Shown: one piece after another, positions 12,232-22,083 of the stretch
Numbering within the stretch: the stretch's first letter is position 1
Layout: every line of letters begins with the position of its first letter
Assembly: GCA_007922225.1 (NCBI GenBank)
Contig: ML680053.1
Span: 124,001-188,000 of the forward strand
Length of the DNA stretch: 64,000 nucleotides
From: Emydura subglobosa
Taxonomy: Eukaryota; Chordata; Testudines; Chelidae
Reading direction: 5' to 3'
The notes under the pieces: generated by a model
The model's database searches: none
Told to the model about the DNA's origin: nothing
Seen by the model: the letters and a program-made list of their open reading frames with translations, nothing else
Made by a program: the position numbers and the translations under genes

Positions 12232-12522
12232 CAGGGGTGGGGAACCTTTTTTCTGTGAAGGGCCTGATGGTGGTACGCGGAAGACGGCTGAGTGTCCGCC
12301 GCCGAAAAGGGGCAAACGGTGGCAGGGTTTCAGCGGCAGGCACTGCTCCCCCCCACGGAACCCCGCCGCCACGAAACTGCGCCGCCGCCTAATTCCCCCC
12401 CGCCGCCGAATTCCCGCCTAATTCCCCCCCGCCGCCAGGGCCGGACCAAATGGTCCCGCGGACCGGACCAAATGATTTTGCGGGCCTTATACAGCCCGCG
12501 GGTCGGATGTTCCCCACCCCTG
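12232..12522. mobile_element. hAT-type non-autonomous DNA transposon (291 bp)
   Basis: The element has perfect 14-base terminal inverted repeats (CAGGGGTGGGGAAC at the left end, its complement at the right end). An exact 8-base target-site duplication TCCTAGAA flanks it at 12224-12231 and 12523-12530. Eight-base duplications resembling nTCTAGAn are the mark of hAT transposases. The interior is GC-rich with several CCGCCGCC clusters and no transposase, so it moved in trans. Both duplications are intact, which suggests a fairly young insertion. Confidence 0.93.
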
Positions 12523-12580
12523 TCCTAGAAGGTAGTTCCACGATCAAATATTCATAAGACACGAGTACAGCAGAAAGCTC

Positions 12581-12596
12581 GGGGGGGGGGGGGGGG
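12581..12596 (+). repeat. G16 homopolymer
   Basis: Sixteen consecutive G follow a C at 12580, about 50 bases after the hAT element. It is slippage-prone and may be miscounted in the assembly. Confidence 0.9.
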
Positions 12597-12639
12597 CTGC
12601 ACCTCAATGCACTGTTGTATGGAAATGACACAGCCTTGC

Positions 12640-12770
12640 TCTTAGCCTCCCTGTGCTAGCTTCCCCAGCTGCAGCGAGAATAATGATACTTAAACACCTT
12701 TTGTAAAGCACGTGGAGATCCTTAGGTGAAAACTGCTACAAAAGGCAGAGTATTATTATTTTGCGTTACG
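12640..12770 (+). repeat. MIR-like SINE 3' fragment
   Basis: CTCCCTGTGCTAGCTTCCCC, then AATAATGATACTTAAACACC, TTGTAAAGCACGTGGAGATCC and a terminal TATTATTATT match the 3' portion of CORE SINEs. Confidence 0.65.
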
Positions 12771-13449
12771 CCCGGTGCGTTCACATAATGAAAGAACCTG
12801 TTGCAATCCACGTGTATAAGAGGACACAGTAGGGGGGGCTTTAAGAACTTTACCTTTGAATGTCCTGACTCATGCATTTAAAAAAATCTGATGTTGCATT
12901 AACTTAGGCCTTTATAATTAATGTGCGTATGCACGTTCAGAACTGTAGTAAAGGTCTTAATTAATTCAAAATTAATGTTTCAGTAGTTGATAAATATGAA
13001 AAGGTCTTATCATCAGTTAATGTAGCCTATTAACTAGATATGGAGATGCCCCTTGTTTACCCCCTTCCAATTTCTGCCATAGCTGTTAAAGATTTATTGG
13101 CATGGTAGTCAGCTCAATATTTTTGTGTAGGTGTATCTGGCTGGCCTGGAACCAAGGCAGTGTCACTTATTTTGAGTCTCATATAATTAGAAGAATCTTT
13201 TTAAGATGTCCCCAGAAAATCAGAAGAGGAATTACAGAAATTTAGAACTTATTTCCTGTATCTGTTTCATACACCTCCTCACTAGTTGTCTGTCTTATAT
13301 TACTACTACTCTTATCATGGTATTATATCATTATAAATACCATGATGCCAGTGGGATGCAAGCTAACTTGCATTGAGATGGAAATTCCCTTTTTCAGCCA
13401 GCTCTGTGTATTAATATGTTTTTGTTACTAATTTGCCTTTTCTTTTCAG

Positions 13450-13614
13450 TCTTTCCTCTGATTTTGTTGAGAAATCTCCGCCATCCAGTCTATCTGCTGG
13501 TGGTTTTGGCTCAAGTCAATCTGTCCGCCATGGTTGCCGGTTTAGCAACGTTCATGGGCAAATTCCTGGAGAGGCAGTTCTCCCTCACTGCATCATTTGC
13601 CAACATGATCATAG
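13450..13614 (+). CDS. SLCO2B1: SLCO2B1 exon: transmembrane helix 7 and following loop
   Basis: A 165-base exon, phase 1 to phase 1, between TTTTCTTTTCAG (ending 13449) and a GTAAGT donor at 13615. Joined to the previous exon it reads FIK-L-FPLILL, then LRHPVYLLVVLAQVNLSAM (helix 7) and AGLATFMGKFLERQFSLTAS, ending in ANMIIG. The FLERQFS-TAS-ANxxIG block is a hallmark of OATP2 proteins and is nearly identical to remembered human OATP2B1. This is among the best conserved exons in the window. A CR1 element begins only about 57 bases downstream. A second perfect GTAAGT donor lies at 13646, but using it would read through an in-frame stop just before it. Confidence 0.96.
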
Positions 13615-13670
13615 GTAAGTACTGCCTGTTACTACTGGAGAAGTAGTAAGTAAGAGCATTAGTAAGAGCA

Positions 13671-14230
13671 TTGCCAGCAGATCACGGGAAGTGATCATTC
13701 CCCTCTATTTGGCATTGGTGAGGCCGCATTTAGAGTATTGTGTCCAGTTTTGGGCCCCCCACTACAAAAAGGATGTGGAGAAGTTAGAGAAAGTCCAGCA
13801 GAGGGCAACAAAAATAATTAGGTGGCTGGAGCACAAGACTTATGAGGAGAGGCTGAAGGAAATAGGCTTGTTCAGTCTACAGAGGGGGGATTTGATAGCA
13901 GCCTTTAACTACCTGAAAGGGGGTTCCAGGGAGGATGGAGCTAGGCTGTTCTCAGTGGTGGCAGATGACAGAACAAGGAGCAACATTCTCAAGTTGCAGG
14001 GCGGGAGGTCTAGGTTGGACATTAGGAAAAAGTTTTTCACTAGGAGGGTGGTGAAGCACTGGAATGGGTTACCTAGGGAGGTGGTGGAATCTCCATCTTT
14101 AGAGGTTTTTAAGGTGCGGCTTGACAAAACCCTCGCTGGGATTATTTAGCTGAGGTTAGTCCTGCTCTGAGCAGGGGGTTGGACTAGACACCTCCTGAGG
14201 TCCCTTCCAACTCTATGATTCTATGATTCT
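13671..14230 (+). mobile_element. CR1 LINE, 5'-truncated, with open ORF2 tail
   Basis: This is a 3' CR1 fragment in sense orientation to the host gene. A 152-codon open frame (13691-14149) contains [28 protein letters not shown], a [14 protein letters not shown] segment and [17 protein letters not shown]. This is the C-terminal part of the CR1 ORF2 protein, downstream of the catalytic core. After a stop come the 3' UTR (GGACTAGACACCTCCTGAGG) and the tail repeats TCTATGATT ending at 14230. The frame is unbroken but lacks the catalytic half, so the copy cannot move by itself. A closely similar copy is at 54475-55085 on the other strand. Confidence 0.95.
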
Positions 14231-14555
14231 AAGTTCCAGCTCTTACTGTACGTGCTAGGGAGTACTAAAGCTCTTGTTTTCGTTTTTTGCTAATCCCAAA
14301 CTCAGTGGAATTTTACATGGGGAAACAGCAAAACTCAAACAAAACCTAGTTCAAATGACAGCAACTAAATACATGGAGGCTGATCTCCAAAGAAGTGAGG
14401 TGGGTAGGGCTGCAGCTCAGTAGGGCTCATTTAAAAAGTAGGTCAGAGGACAGGTATACACAAGCATATTCAGTGTTCACTGAAACTGACTGAAGAGCGT
14501 ACAGTTTTGCAGATGGAGTCTTTTTAGTGGTTATCTCACAGGACTTGGACTCTTG

Positions 14556-14655
14556 AATTCTGCTCCTTTCTCTTCCATTGAGCTATTTATGTGGCTCTAG
14601 GCAAGCCATTTAAACTGTTTGTGCCTCAGTGTCCCCTTTGTTAAATAGATATATG
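14556..14655 (+). repeat. MIR-like SINE fragment
   Basis: GGCTCTAGGCAAGCCATTTAA, then GTGCCTCAGTGTCCCC and GTTAAATAGATATA match the conserved middle of MIR/CORE SINEs. Confidence 0.7.
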
Positions 14656-15019
14656 GTGCACCTAGCTATTTAAGCTATAACGCTGTTTCTGTGTACTGCA
14701 CCTTTAACGGTCTGTGGACTCAGGCCAATGCAAACTCCCTCTCTTAGGTATACTTTCAGATGTAGACATTGATCTACTGTGGTTTCACACAGAACTTTTA
14801 GCTTGATGTAGCAGAGTCCATATAGCCAGTGAGTGAATTGCACACTAGAGCACCATTGATTTACACCCCAAATTGTCATGCTCTAACTCTCCATATAGAC
14901 ATGATCTCAGCATCTCATCGAGTTGTTCCTGCATCAGACTCATAAGTTCTGGCTGAGATAGAGTGCATCTTTTAGAAAGACTTCCAGTCTTAAAGACTGC
15001 AGGTGATGGAATTCACCAT

Positions 15020-15335
15020 GTCCCTAATAAGGTGTACCAATGGTTATCCACCATGACTGCTAAGTCCTTTTCTCAGCCACTGCTTTCCGAAGTACACCCC
15101 CCATATTGGTTCCTCGATGTATGATCTTAATTTAGTTGTACTCAGTGGATGTTGTTCAGGTTAGCCCAAATTATCATGTGATCCAAATGGCTTTGTAAAA
15201 CTGACATGTCCTTTTCATCATTTATCACTCCACCAAGTGGTGTGTCACCTGCAAACTTTCCCAGCAAGTTTATGTTCTTTTCCAGATCATTGATAAACAT
15301 ATCAGATAGTACAGGACCAAGAACAGATCCCGCTA
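15020..15335 (-). mobile_element. Old CR1-type LINE fragment with reverse-transcriptase remnant
   Basis: On the minus strand the segment reads SVLGPVLSDMFINDLE and FAGDTPLGGV, a decayed version of the CR1 F-A-D-D-T-K-L-G-G catalytic block. More distal 3' sequence lies to its left on the + strand. Divergence is clearly greater than in the 13671 copy. Confidence 0.75.
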
Positions 15336-15384
15336 ATAGAAATTCTCCCACCGGGTGATGATTTCCCATTTCTTCCCACAGAAG

Positions 15385-15575
15385 ACAGTGGTCCTTTTGG
15401 ACAGGGCATTGGGCAGGGCCTCAGGAAATCTGGGTTCTATTCTTGGCTCTGCCACTGGCTTTGGGCAAGTGATTTCACTTCTCTGTTCCTCAGTTTCTCC
15501 ATCTGTAAAATGGAGCAGCAATGCTTACTTCCTTTGTAAAGTGCTTTGAGATCTAAAGATGAGATAATAAGAACA
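15385..15575 (+). repeat. MIR-like SINE
   Basis: TGGGTTCTATTCTTGGCTCTG (tRNA B-box-like region) is followed by GCCACTGGC, TTGGGCAAGTGATTTCACTT, CTCAGTTTCTCCATCTGTAA and AAAGTGCTTTGAGATCTA, in MIR order. One of the more complete copies in the window. Confidence 0.88.
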
Positions 15576-15710
15576 GGGAATTGTTATATACAATTACATT
15601 TTGAGATCGATCAGTTAGTCCATTTACTGTACACTGTACTGATTGGAAGATGTTGCAATGTTATCACTGATATTTGGCTCTCAACGCTGTGCTCTTGTTT
15701 CTGTCCTAAG

Positions 15711-15918
15711 GTTCTGTGAACATCCCTGGGGCAATGGTTGGAATCGTGGTGGGTGGAGCCATCATGAAGAAGTTCCAAATGACTCTGAAACAATGTGGCG
15801 GCATGTGCGTCATTGGAATGCTCCTCTGTGTGATCTTTGCCCTTCCCCTCCTCTTCCTCGGCTGCCCGACGCAGAAAGTTGCTGGTCTTAACTACAGAGG
15901 AAAGTACCACTTGCACTA
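15711..15918 (+). CDS. SLCO2B1: SLCO2B1 exon: transmembrane helices 8 and 9
   Basis: A 208-base exon, phase 1 to phase 2, after acceptor TGTCCTAAG and before a GTAAGT donor at 15919. It reads G-SVNIPGAMVGIVVGGAIMK, a short basic loop, then CGGMCVIGMLLCVIFALPLL and FLGCPTQKVAGLNYRGK. The two hydrophobic stretches fit helices 8 and 9. The GC-P after helix 9 starts the large extracellular loop. The last codon is split TA|C across the intron. If the intron were retained, the codon would become TAG at 15917-15919 and stop the protein at once. Strong similarity to OATP2B1, including V-GIVVGG. Confidence 0.96.
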
Positions 15919-16957
15919 GTAAGTTTAGACCACAAGGTCGGCCCTCTGGCACGTTTTCATTGGCTGATTTATAAAGTGACCCTTTCCAGGTGCGTGCCAC
16001 AAAGTTTAGACTGAAATTAAACAAACAAACAAACAGAATTGGCATGGTGATGTTTGGGAGTCGGGAGAGGGGAAAAGTGAATCCCTGAAATGAAATAGTG
16101 GTCACTAAATAATTCTGGAAGTGAAAGTGTTTGTGAATTAAGACAGTCAATCTGCTACAGTCACATTGTTTGTGAGTATACACATGCTTGGAGGTTTATC
16201 CATGAAAAGCCCCACAAGTTTAATTAACTTTATCACAAAAAATACAGAATAAAAAATTCATACTGGGAAATGCTTAACACACTGGTTGATAATTCACCAA
16301 GATATTAACATGGAGAGAACAGTTTTTAAATAATGGCCACCACTCTATATATTGAAAGGCAGGCAGAAGCTTATCTTTTATTAAGCAAAACAAATCCCTG
16401 GAAAGGGGCAAGTTTTGACTACTCAGCGTGTGGACCATAGTTTAGAGCAGAAGGAATCTGCTCACACATAGTGATACTAAAGAAACAAATATTAATTCTG
16501 AATTGGAATTTTTTATGTTTCCATATTCCCGATGTGTTTTGATTTAGTTGGGGTTGGTCCTGTTTTGAGCAGGGAATTGGACTAGATGACCTCCTGAGGT
16601 CCCTTCCAACCCTAATCTTCTATGATTCTATGATGTAGTACCATTAACTCTCATGAGCTACTAATTACCACTTGCATGGGGTGGTAGTGACTGAAGGAGA
16701 ATTATATGGCATGAATGAAATGGCTGCACCGTTTGAATGTTCGTGGCCAGACTTCCAAACTTTTGAGTTTTGTTTTCAGAGGTATAAGAATTAACCTGTG
16801 GAAATTATCTTTTCTGTGAGTTTGGCAGAGTTCGCAAATACACCCTTTCAGTGTTAAATGAGCAAGCTCTTGTTTACTGATATCTATATATAGATGGCAT
16901 ATTACATAGACCCACAATGTATAGATGAATATAGTCTTATCTTTCCTTCTACTGCAG
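15919..16957 (+). other. SLCO2B1: SLCO2B1 intron, about 1.0 kb
   Basis: Runs from GTAAGT (15919) to the acceptor TTCTACTGCAG (16957). It holds an AAAC run at about 16018-16036 and a CR1 tail at 16541-16634. Nothing else was recognised. Confidence 0.9.
16541..16634 (+). mobile_element. CR1 LINE 3' terminal fragment
   Basis: GATTTAGTTGGGGTTGGTCC, then TTGGACTAGATGACCTCCTG, GGTCCCTTCCAACCC and the TTCTATGATTCTATGAT tail. About 94 bases, a strongly 5'-truncated insertion. Confidence 0.95.
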
Positions 16958-17117
16958 CTCTGACGCTGGACAACACGCTTTTGAATGTAACAGCAAATGC
17001 AACTGCCTTGATAAAGCCTATAACCCTATTTGTGGTTCTGATGGAGTTGAATACATCTCTCCATGTTTTGCTGGCTGTGAAGTTGTAAACTCTGATGTGA
17101 ATGAAAATAAAGTTCTG
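16958..17117 (+). CDS. SLCO2B1: SLCO2B1 exon: Kazal-like extracellular loop
   Basis: A 160-base exon, phase 2 to phase 0, after TTCTACTGCAG and before a GTGAGT donor at 17118. It contains FECNSKCNCLDKAYNPICGS, then DGVEYISPCFAGCEVV. This gives six cysteines in the C-x3-C-x-C pattern followed by the PICGSDGVEYISPC signature of the Kazal-like domain between helices 9 and 10 of OATPs. The loop lies outside the cell. Its disulfides are required for surface expression in characterised family members. It ends in V-N-S-D-V-N-E-N-K-V-L, which joins NYTNCRC of the next exon, matching human VFYTNCSCV. Confidence 0.96.
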
Positions 17118-17261
17118 GTGAGTAAAGTTTTTTTCTTGACTCAGCACTAAAGCCCTGACTTGGCATGCTAATGAGTAAGAGTCTAATGCAAAGATCAGTC
17201 CCGATAGTTCAGTGATACTGTTAGGATAAGATACGTAGCAAGACAGTCTTTGATCAGATCT

Positions 17262-17460
17262 ACACTAAAAAGTGAGGTCTCCCTGAGCAGCATAGTTAAG
17301 CTGATCTAACCCCTGGTGTAGACAGTGTTACGTCGATGGAAAAATTCTACTGACCCAGCTACCACCTCTCGGGGAATGTCTACACTGAAATGCTACAGTG
17401 GTGCAGCAGCAGTGATGCAGTTGTGTTGTTATAGTGTTTAAGTGTAGACACAGCCTTTGT
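17262..17460. repeat. Short terminal-inverted-repeat element, degraded (GTCTACACT family)
   Basis: The segment starts with GATCTACACTAAAAAGTGAG, contains GTGTAGACAGTGTTACGTCGA and AATGTCTACACTGAA, and ends TTAAGTGTAGACACAGCC. The outer TCTACACT and AGTGTAGAC are inverted copies. The same motif set marks 32020-32300, 35548-35770 and 53065-53220, so this is a dispersed family of small DNA-transposon-like elements. Confidence 0.55.
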
Positions 17461-17984
17461 CTTCTTTGGGGACTGGGTTCTCCCATGCCTCTTGGATGCC
17501 TGCTCTTTACATCATTGCTGAAAATTGCGCTTACAGAGGAAGCAAGCGGAGCATTAAAACTGGCAGTGAACAGTGAGTTTTCAGAAAGGGGAGGCCAGCA
17601 AAACATTTCTCACTTCTATTGCTTTTAATCAGATCAGGTTTCGCTATGGGACCCTTATTTAATCTTTAATATAGTCGATGCTTTTCAAAGGCACCCATTG
17701 GTTTTCGGCCGTGTCAGAGCCAGGGTTTGCTGCATTCTCCTCACAAGTCGTCACTTAAAAGGACTCTTTATTGGGTTTTCTTGTGATGTACCTATATTAT
17801 GGGATGGCCATAAATAGCTCAATAGAGCTCGGGTAATACCGTGGCCCCCAGAATGTACGAGGTAGCGATGCACTGATCACATAATGGGGTTAATGTGTAG
17901 AAGCTTGACAGACTGGGTAATGGTGTCAATAGTGACAGAAAGTTGTTACCATCTGATGGCTGCACAGGGGTTCATGAGAAACGA

Positions 17985-18080
17985 ATTGTTATTATTACTA
18001 TTTATTTGTATAATGGGAGTACCGATGAGCTCCAGTCGGGGATCAGGACCCCATTGTGTTGATGGTGACAATCCAGTTCC
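17985..18080 (+). repeat. SINE-like fragment
   Basis: TTATTATTACTATTTATTTG, then GGGGATCAGGACCCCATTGTG, matches the family seen at 3745 and 49555. Confidence 0.5.
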
Positions 18081-18204
18081 TAAGTGGACAATTCAGCCAA
18101 GTGTCCCGGTCACAGGAGCCACCATCATGGTTGACGCTTCTCTAGGCTGTCTCAGCACAGAGGCCAGAGATTCAATGGGCACGGCTCCTGAGCTGATCTG
18201 TCTT

Positions 18205-18488
18205 TCCGAGAGGCAGTGTACTTCAGTAGCTAGGGCACTGGACTGGGAACTAGGAGAAACAGGTGCTATTCTTCACTCTACCACTAATCTGCTCTGACTT
18301 TGGACAAGTCAGGTTACTTTGCTGTGCTTTTGTTTCTCCTCCTGTCTGTCTGGCTAATTACATTGTAATCTCTCAAGGTCACAGATTATCTTTTACTATG
18401 TCTGCGTACAGTGCCTAGCACAATGAGGCATTGATCTAAGCTGGGTCTTCCAGATGCTACTTCATACAAATAAATTATCATAATAATT
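18205..18488 (+). repeat. MIR/CORE-type SINE
   Basis: AGGCAGTGTACTTCAGTAGC, CTAGGGCACTGGACTGGGA (tRNA-like head), CTCTACCACTAATCTGCTC, TTGGACAAGTCAGG and a 3' part with GTACAGTGCCTAGCACAATG and AAATAAATTATCATAATAAT. Nearly full length for this SINE class. Confidence 0.85.
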
Positions 18489-18799
18489 ACCACCTTTAAA
18501 AATCAAATCAATAAATAATGCAAGACATTACGAGTTCATTGTCAAAAAGTAGCATCCTCCTCCATTTCTGCCACAGCACACCCACCCACCCACCCCGCAC
18601 ACACAGGGGCTTAATTTATACCCTTTTTGAGGCTGTTTTGCTTAACAAATAAACTTCATGCCAGAGCCTACTCCTGAATATGGTTGTTTTTAGCTTTACT
18701 TCTAGCAGGGACACTGTGTCCTGCCCCTAGTTTCCTCTGCTTCAAACCCCTTTACGTTCTGGGTTGGTGCTCATAAGCCCCACACATGTATTATTTGTA

Positions 18800-18872
18800 T
18801 TACAGCAGTATCCAGACACCATAACAACAAGCTGGGCCCCATTGTGCATGGTGCTGTACAAACGCATGAGTA
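18800..18872 (+). repeat. SINE-like fragment
   Basis: AAGCTGGGCCCCATTGTGCATGGTGCTGTACAAACGCATGAG is the GCTGTACAAAC-type segment also present at 49575 and 58280. Confidence 0.55.
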
Positions 18873-21394
18873 GACACCATCTAGTAAAAACCAGCACTAG
18901 CACTTCCTGCAACATTTAGGTGGTGGTGGTTTTTTTAAGCCTCCATCCAGCCATGGACATATCTTGACCCAGTTTAGCTTGGAGATCTGAAGCACTTCAG
19001 GTCACGGACTATCTCTTACCGTGTTTGTAATCATGATAACAAGAGAAGTGCAGACAATGCCATGGCTACCAAAACTGAACTATACCCCTTACAAGCCAAC
19101 TAAAGAGTCACTCGCCCAACTTTCCACAGAACAACTTAGTGTCTCCTTTTGCTTTGGATTCACCATGGTCCCTGCCAGTGGCTCCTGTTTTCTGAAAATT
19201 AAAACCAAGTCCTGTCTGTCATACAGCAAGAAGAAATCATATCCCTGCTGCTCATTAATCTAGATTGCAGAGTTTGTTGCACTCCAACCACCCAAGACAC
19301 AAATCACCTCGATAACAGCTCAGATAAAACCGAACTTTACTCTTCCCATATCCCAGCAGTAAAGTTTAGTTATTGGTTCCACATTTACTGCTTGGAGGAA
19401 TGGCTGAATTGCTGCAGTAAGCAAACACAAGATTATTACATTTTATGGTATTCCCCATGTACAAGCTTTTGTGGTTGTAATTATGTTTTTGTTATTATTT
19501 CCATTCCAACCATGGCACTGTGGTGCTTTTATTTCCTGTCTCCTGCACCATTACATTTCTAAGCATTTTTCTTGTATGCATGACTGGCAGGCATTTTGTT
19601 CCCAGAGTTGCTGCTGCCTGGTTCGGAGGAGCCGCATACACCGTACTCTCCTCTGCGAACTTTATTTCCTTCATTCTTCTTTTTTTCCTGCTGTAAGATA
19701 AAAGCCCTTGCAGGCTGAAAGCATACCGTTTGCTATTTGTGTATGGAAACATGAACCTAGTTTGCATCAGGGCTACTCAAACTTTGCCCAAATTGAAGGC
19801 TGCATTGATATATTGCCAAGAGCCTGAGGACCACAGCCCGTGTTCCTGAGATGGAGCAGATTACAGTCTCATTTTTCACACAGTGGTGCAGGCTGAAGGG
19901 AATACAGGCCCCATCATGCAATGTCTGTCTCGAAATGAGTGACTTTCCACCAGGCCATACTGGAGCATTGTATGCTGGATCCTATGGTTTCCACAGGCTG
20001 CACCTCTCTATGGAAAGATGAGAGTGACCCTCCTATGAGCACCTATGGACAGTGTATTGGTGGCCATCCCCATGCCCAATAATGGTAGGATGAACTATTA
20101 ACGGAGTTACAGAGACCAGAGGCTGTCTGATGAAACCAGTGGGGTGCGTGCTTGGGAATGGGTGAGAATAATGGTAACATTGACACTGCTTGGTGTCTAA
20201 ATGGTGTGGTGTGAATGGAAACACCTCCATACAGGACTGTAAAAGGCACAGCACAGAATTCACGGCCCAGGAGACTGGGGACACTAGAATGGCTCTAAGC
20301 CATCTTTGCACTCTCCCAATCCAGGGCTGCTCCAGGGTCTCTGAGGGCCCTCAGCAGTACATAGAGAGCCCTGAAGGTCACGCTATGTCAGAGTAGCCTC
20401 CTGGAGCTGCCCTGGAATAGCTGTGTTCAAACATCCCTCTCCTGCCCCCAGCCCTGCCTCCAGCATGCCCCTTACACCGCAGCTTGTGAGGCAGTCCCTC
20501 AAAGGTAGCTTTATGGCTGTCTTCTGCAGTCAGTCCCTGCACTGAAGGAATCATCCACCAGCTCAGGATGGCATTTTTAGGCTATGTGATGTATGGGGAC
20601 AGGAGAGAAGATGAGGCTCTAACCCCTTGAGGCGTGCTTTTGTTGTGTGTGCTAGTGTCCAGTGAGGACCTGTCTGCGAGAGCCATTTCCACATGTAACT
20701 TAATGCACCATCCCCAGAGTTGAGAGATTAGTGTGTCCACTCCCAATGTGCTACCTCACTCACACACTGTATAAATGATCCGAACCTGACTGGGGCAAGG
20801 AAGACGCATTTCCTCCTCCGAGAGAAAAAGCAACAAAACTTTAAATACCAGCGAGTCCCAGCTAGCAAAAAAAAAAAAAAAGAACCCGCAACATGCACAG
20901 TTTGATGTGACCTACTTTCTCATTTGAGAACACACTTGCCAGATATCACCAGGGATTAATATTATTTGACAGCCAGCGATGAAAGATTTTCTGGCTGCCT
21001 GCCTGCCAGAATAGGAGCTGGGCTGCTACTCACTCCCACAACCCGCAGAGCTGGTTTCAGTGGTTCGGTGAAATTCTTTTTTGAGTCATGACTGTGAAAA
21101 ACAAGTGACGGCGGCAGGATTGTCTAAACTAGGGTTTATGTAATCTGGAACGGCTACCAAAAGCAGCCCTGTATGGCGTTAAAACACCTGTGTTTACAGA
21201 TTGTACAGATCAGGTAACATACATATTTCACAACTACTCTCTCTTGGATGAATTAAGACCTGCTCAAATATCCATGGCTGTGTTGCCCTTTAGTAGTTGG
21301 AGGCTTTGTAATGAATCTGTGATCTCCCACTGCTGCAAAATCACAGCCAAATGAAAGGACCATGGTCCTGTTTGGAGCAATGTGCATGGGAGAA

Positions 21395-21540
21395 AGGAAT
21401 CTTGGGGTTGGATTCCTGACTCCGCCATGGCTTTGAGCAAGTCATCTAAACTCTTCATGATCCGGCTTCCTTATAAAACAGTGGCAGTAATGCTTACCTC
21501 ACTCTGATTGGCTTCAATTAACCGTAAGTAATTACTGTTT
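21395..21540 (+). repeat. MIR-like SINE fragment
   Basis: GGATTCCTGACTCCGCCATGG, TTTGAGCAAGTCATCTAAACT, then AAAACAGTGGCAGTAATGC and TTACCTCACTCTG follow MIR order. Confidence 0.7.
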
Positions 21541-22083
21541 GTGGAAGTGCAGAGTGTTATCTTCTGAAAGAAAACCGCACACTTGACTGGCTGTTGAACT
21601 CCCCCTGAAAATACTGCAGGGCTGAGGTTAATACATATGGCCCCAAGGAGCCAAGACATTTCAAACCTGCTGCTGACATAACACATTCATGCACTCAGAC
21701 CACAAATACATTTTACATGCTAACTCACACACACACTTGGGAGGCTTCCACTTGAGTTAAAGGAGCCCTTCATTAGCTGGCCATAGAGGTAGTAAGATCC
21801 CCATTGTGCTAGGTTAACATAGGTGGAAAGACAGTCAGTGCTCCAAAGAAATGTCCCATCTAATTAGACAAGACAAACAGCACAACATCAAAATGATAGA
21901 GGTGCACATCTTTCTTGTTAGTAACATCTGCAATCGATACATATAATTTAAAGCATTTTAACGTTGATCTCCACCCTGCCTCAGAACATCTGCTTTTTTA
22001 CCTAAACAAAAGCAGTTGGCCCAGATGGAAACGCCTCTTGTGCAGGTGGTCAACATCAGCAAAATGCATAGGGTGACAGACAC

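Larger units (their letters stand above)
2294..13449 (+). other. SLCO2B1: SLCO2B1 intron, about 11.2 kb, repeat-rich
   Basis: Bounded by GTAAGT at 2294 and TTTTCTTTTCAG at 13449. The recognised repeats inside are listed separately: SINE fragments, a 27-base tandem, three CR1 pieces, two LTR-like blocks, a 291-base hAT element, a 16-G run and MIR-like pieces. In 2294-3740, 4080-5470, 5965-7375, 8065-9480, 10685-11880 and 12770-13449 I recognise no gene or clear repeat. Some short stretches (about 4750-4920 and 6640-6740) carry the CATTGACTTCAATGGGA-type motif common in old sauropsid repeats. No additional exon is expected, because the flanking exons are contiguous in the protein. Confidence 0.8.
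13615..15710 (+). other. SLCO2B1: SLCO2B1 intron, about 2.1 kb
   Basis: Bounded by GTAAGT at 13615 and a TGTCCTAAG acceptor ending 15710. It contains a CR1 copy, two MIR-like SINEs and an old inverted CR1 piece, described separately. 14231-14555 and 14656-15015 show nothing further recognised. Confidence 0.85.

Noticed and set aside
19768..19850. hAT element starting CAGGGCTACTCAAACTTT
   Set aside because: The left end looks right, but no matching inverted right end or 8-base duplication was found within about 600 bases. Probably a truncated relic, so not listed as an element.
20867..20881. A15 run as the poly(A) tail of a processed pseudogene or SINE
   Set aside because: The sequence before it has no recognisable gene or SINE body, and no flanking direct repeat was seen.
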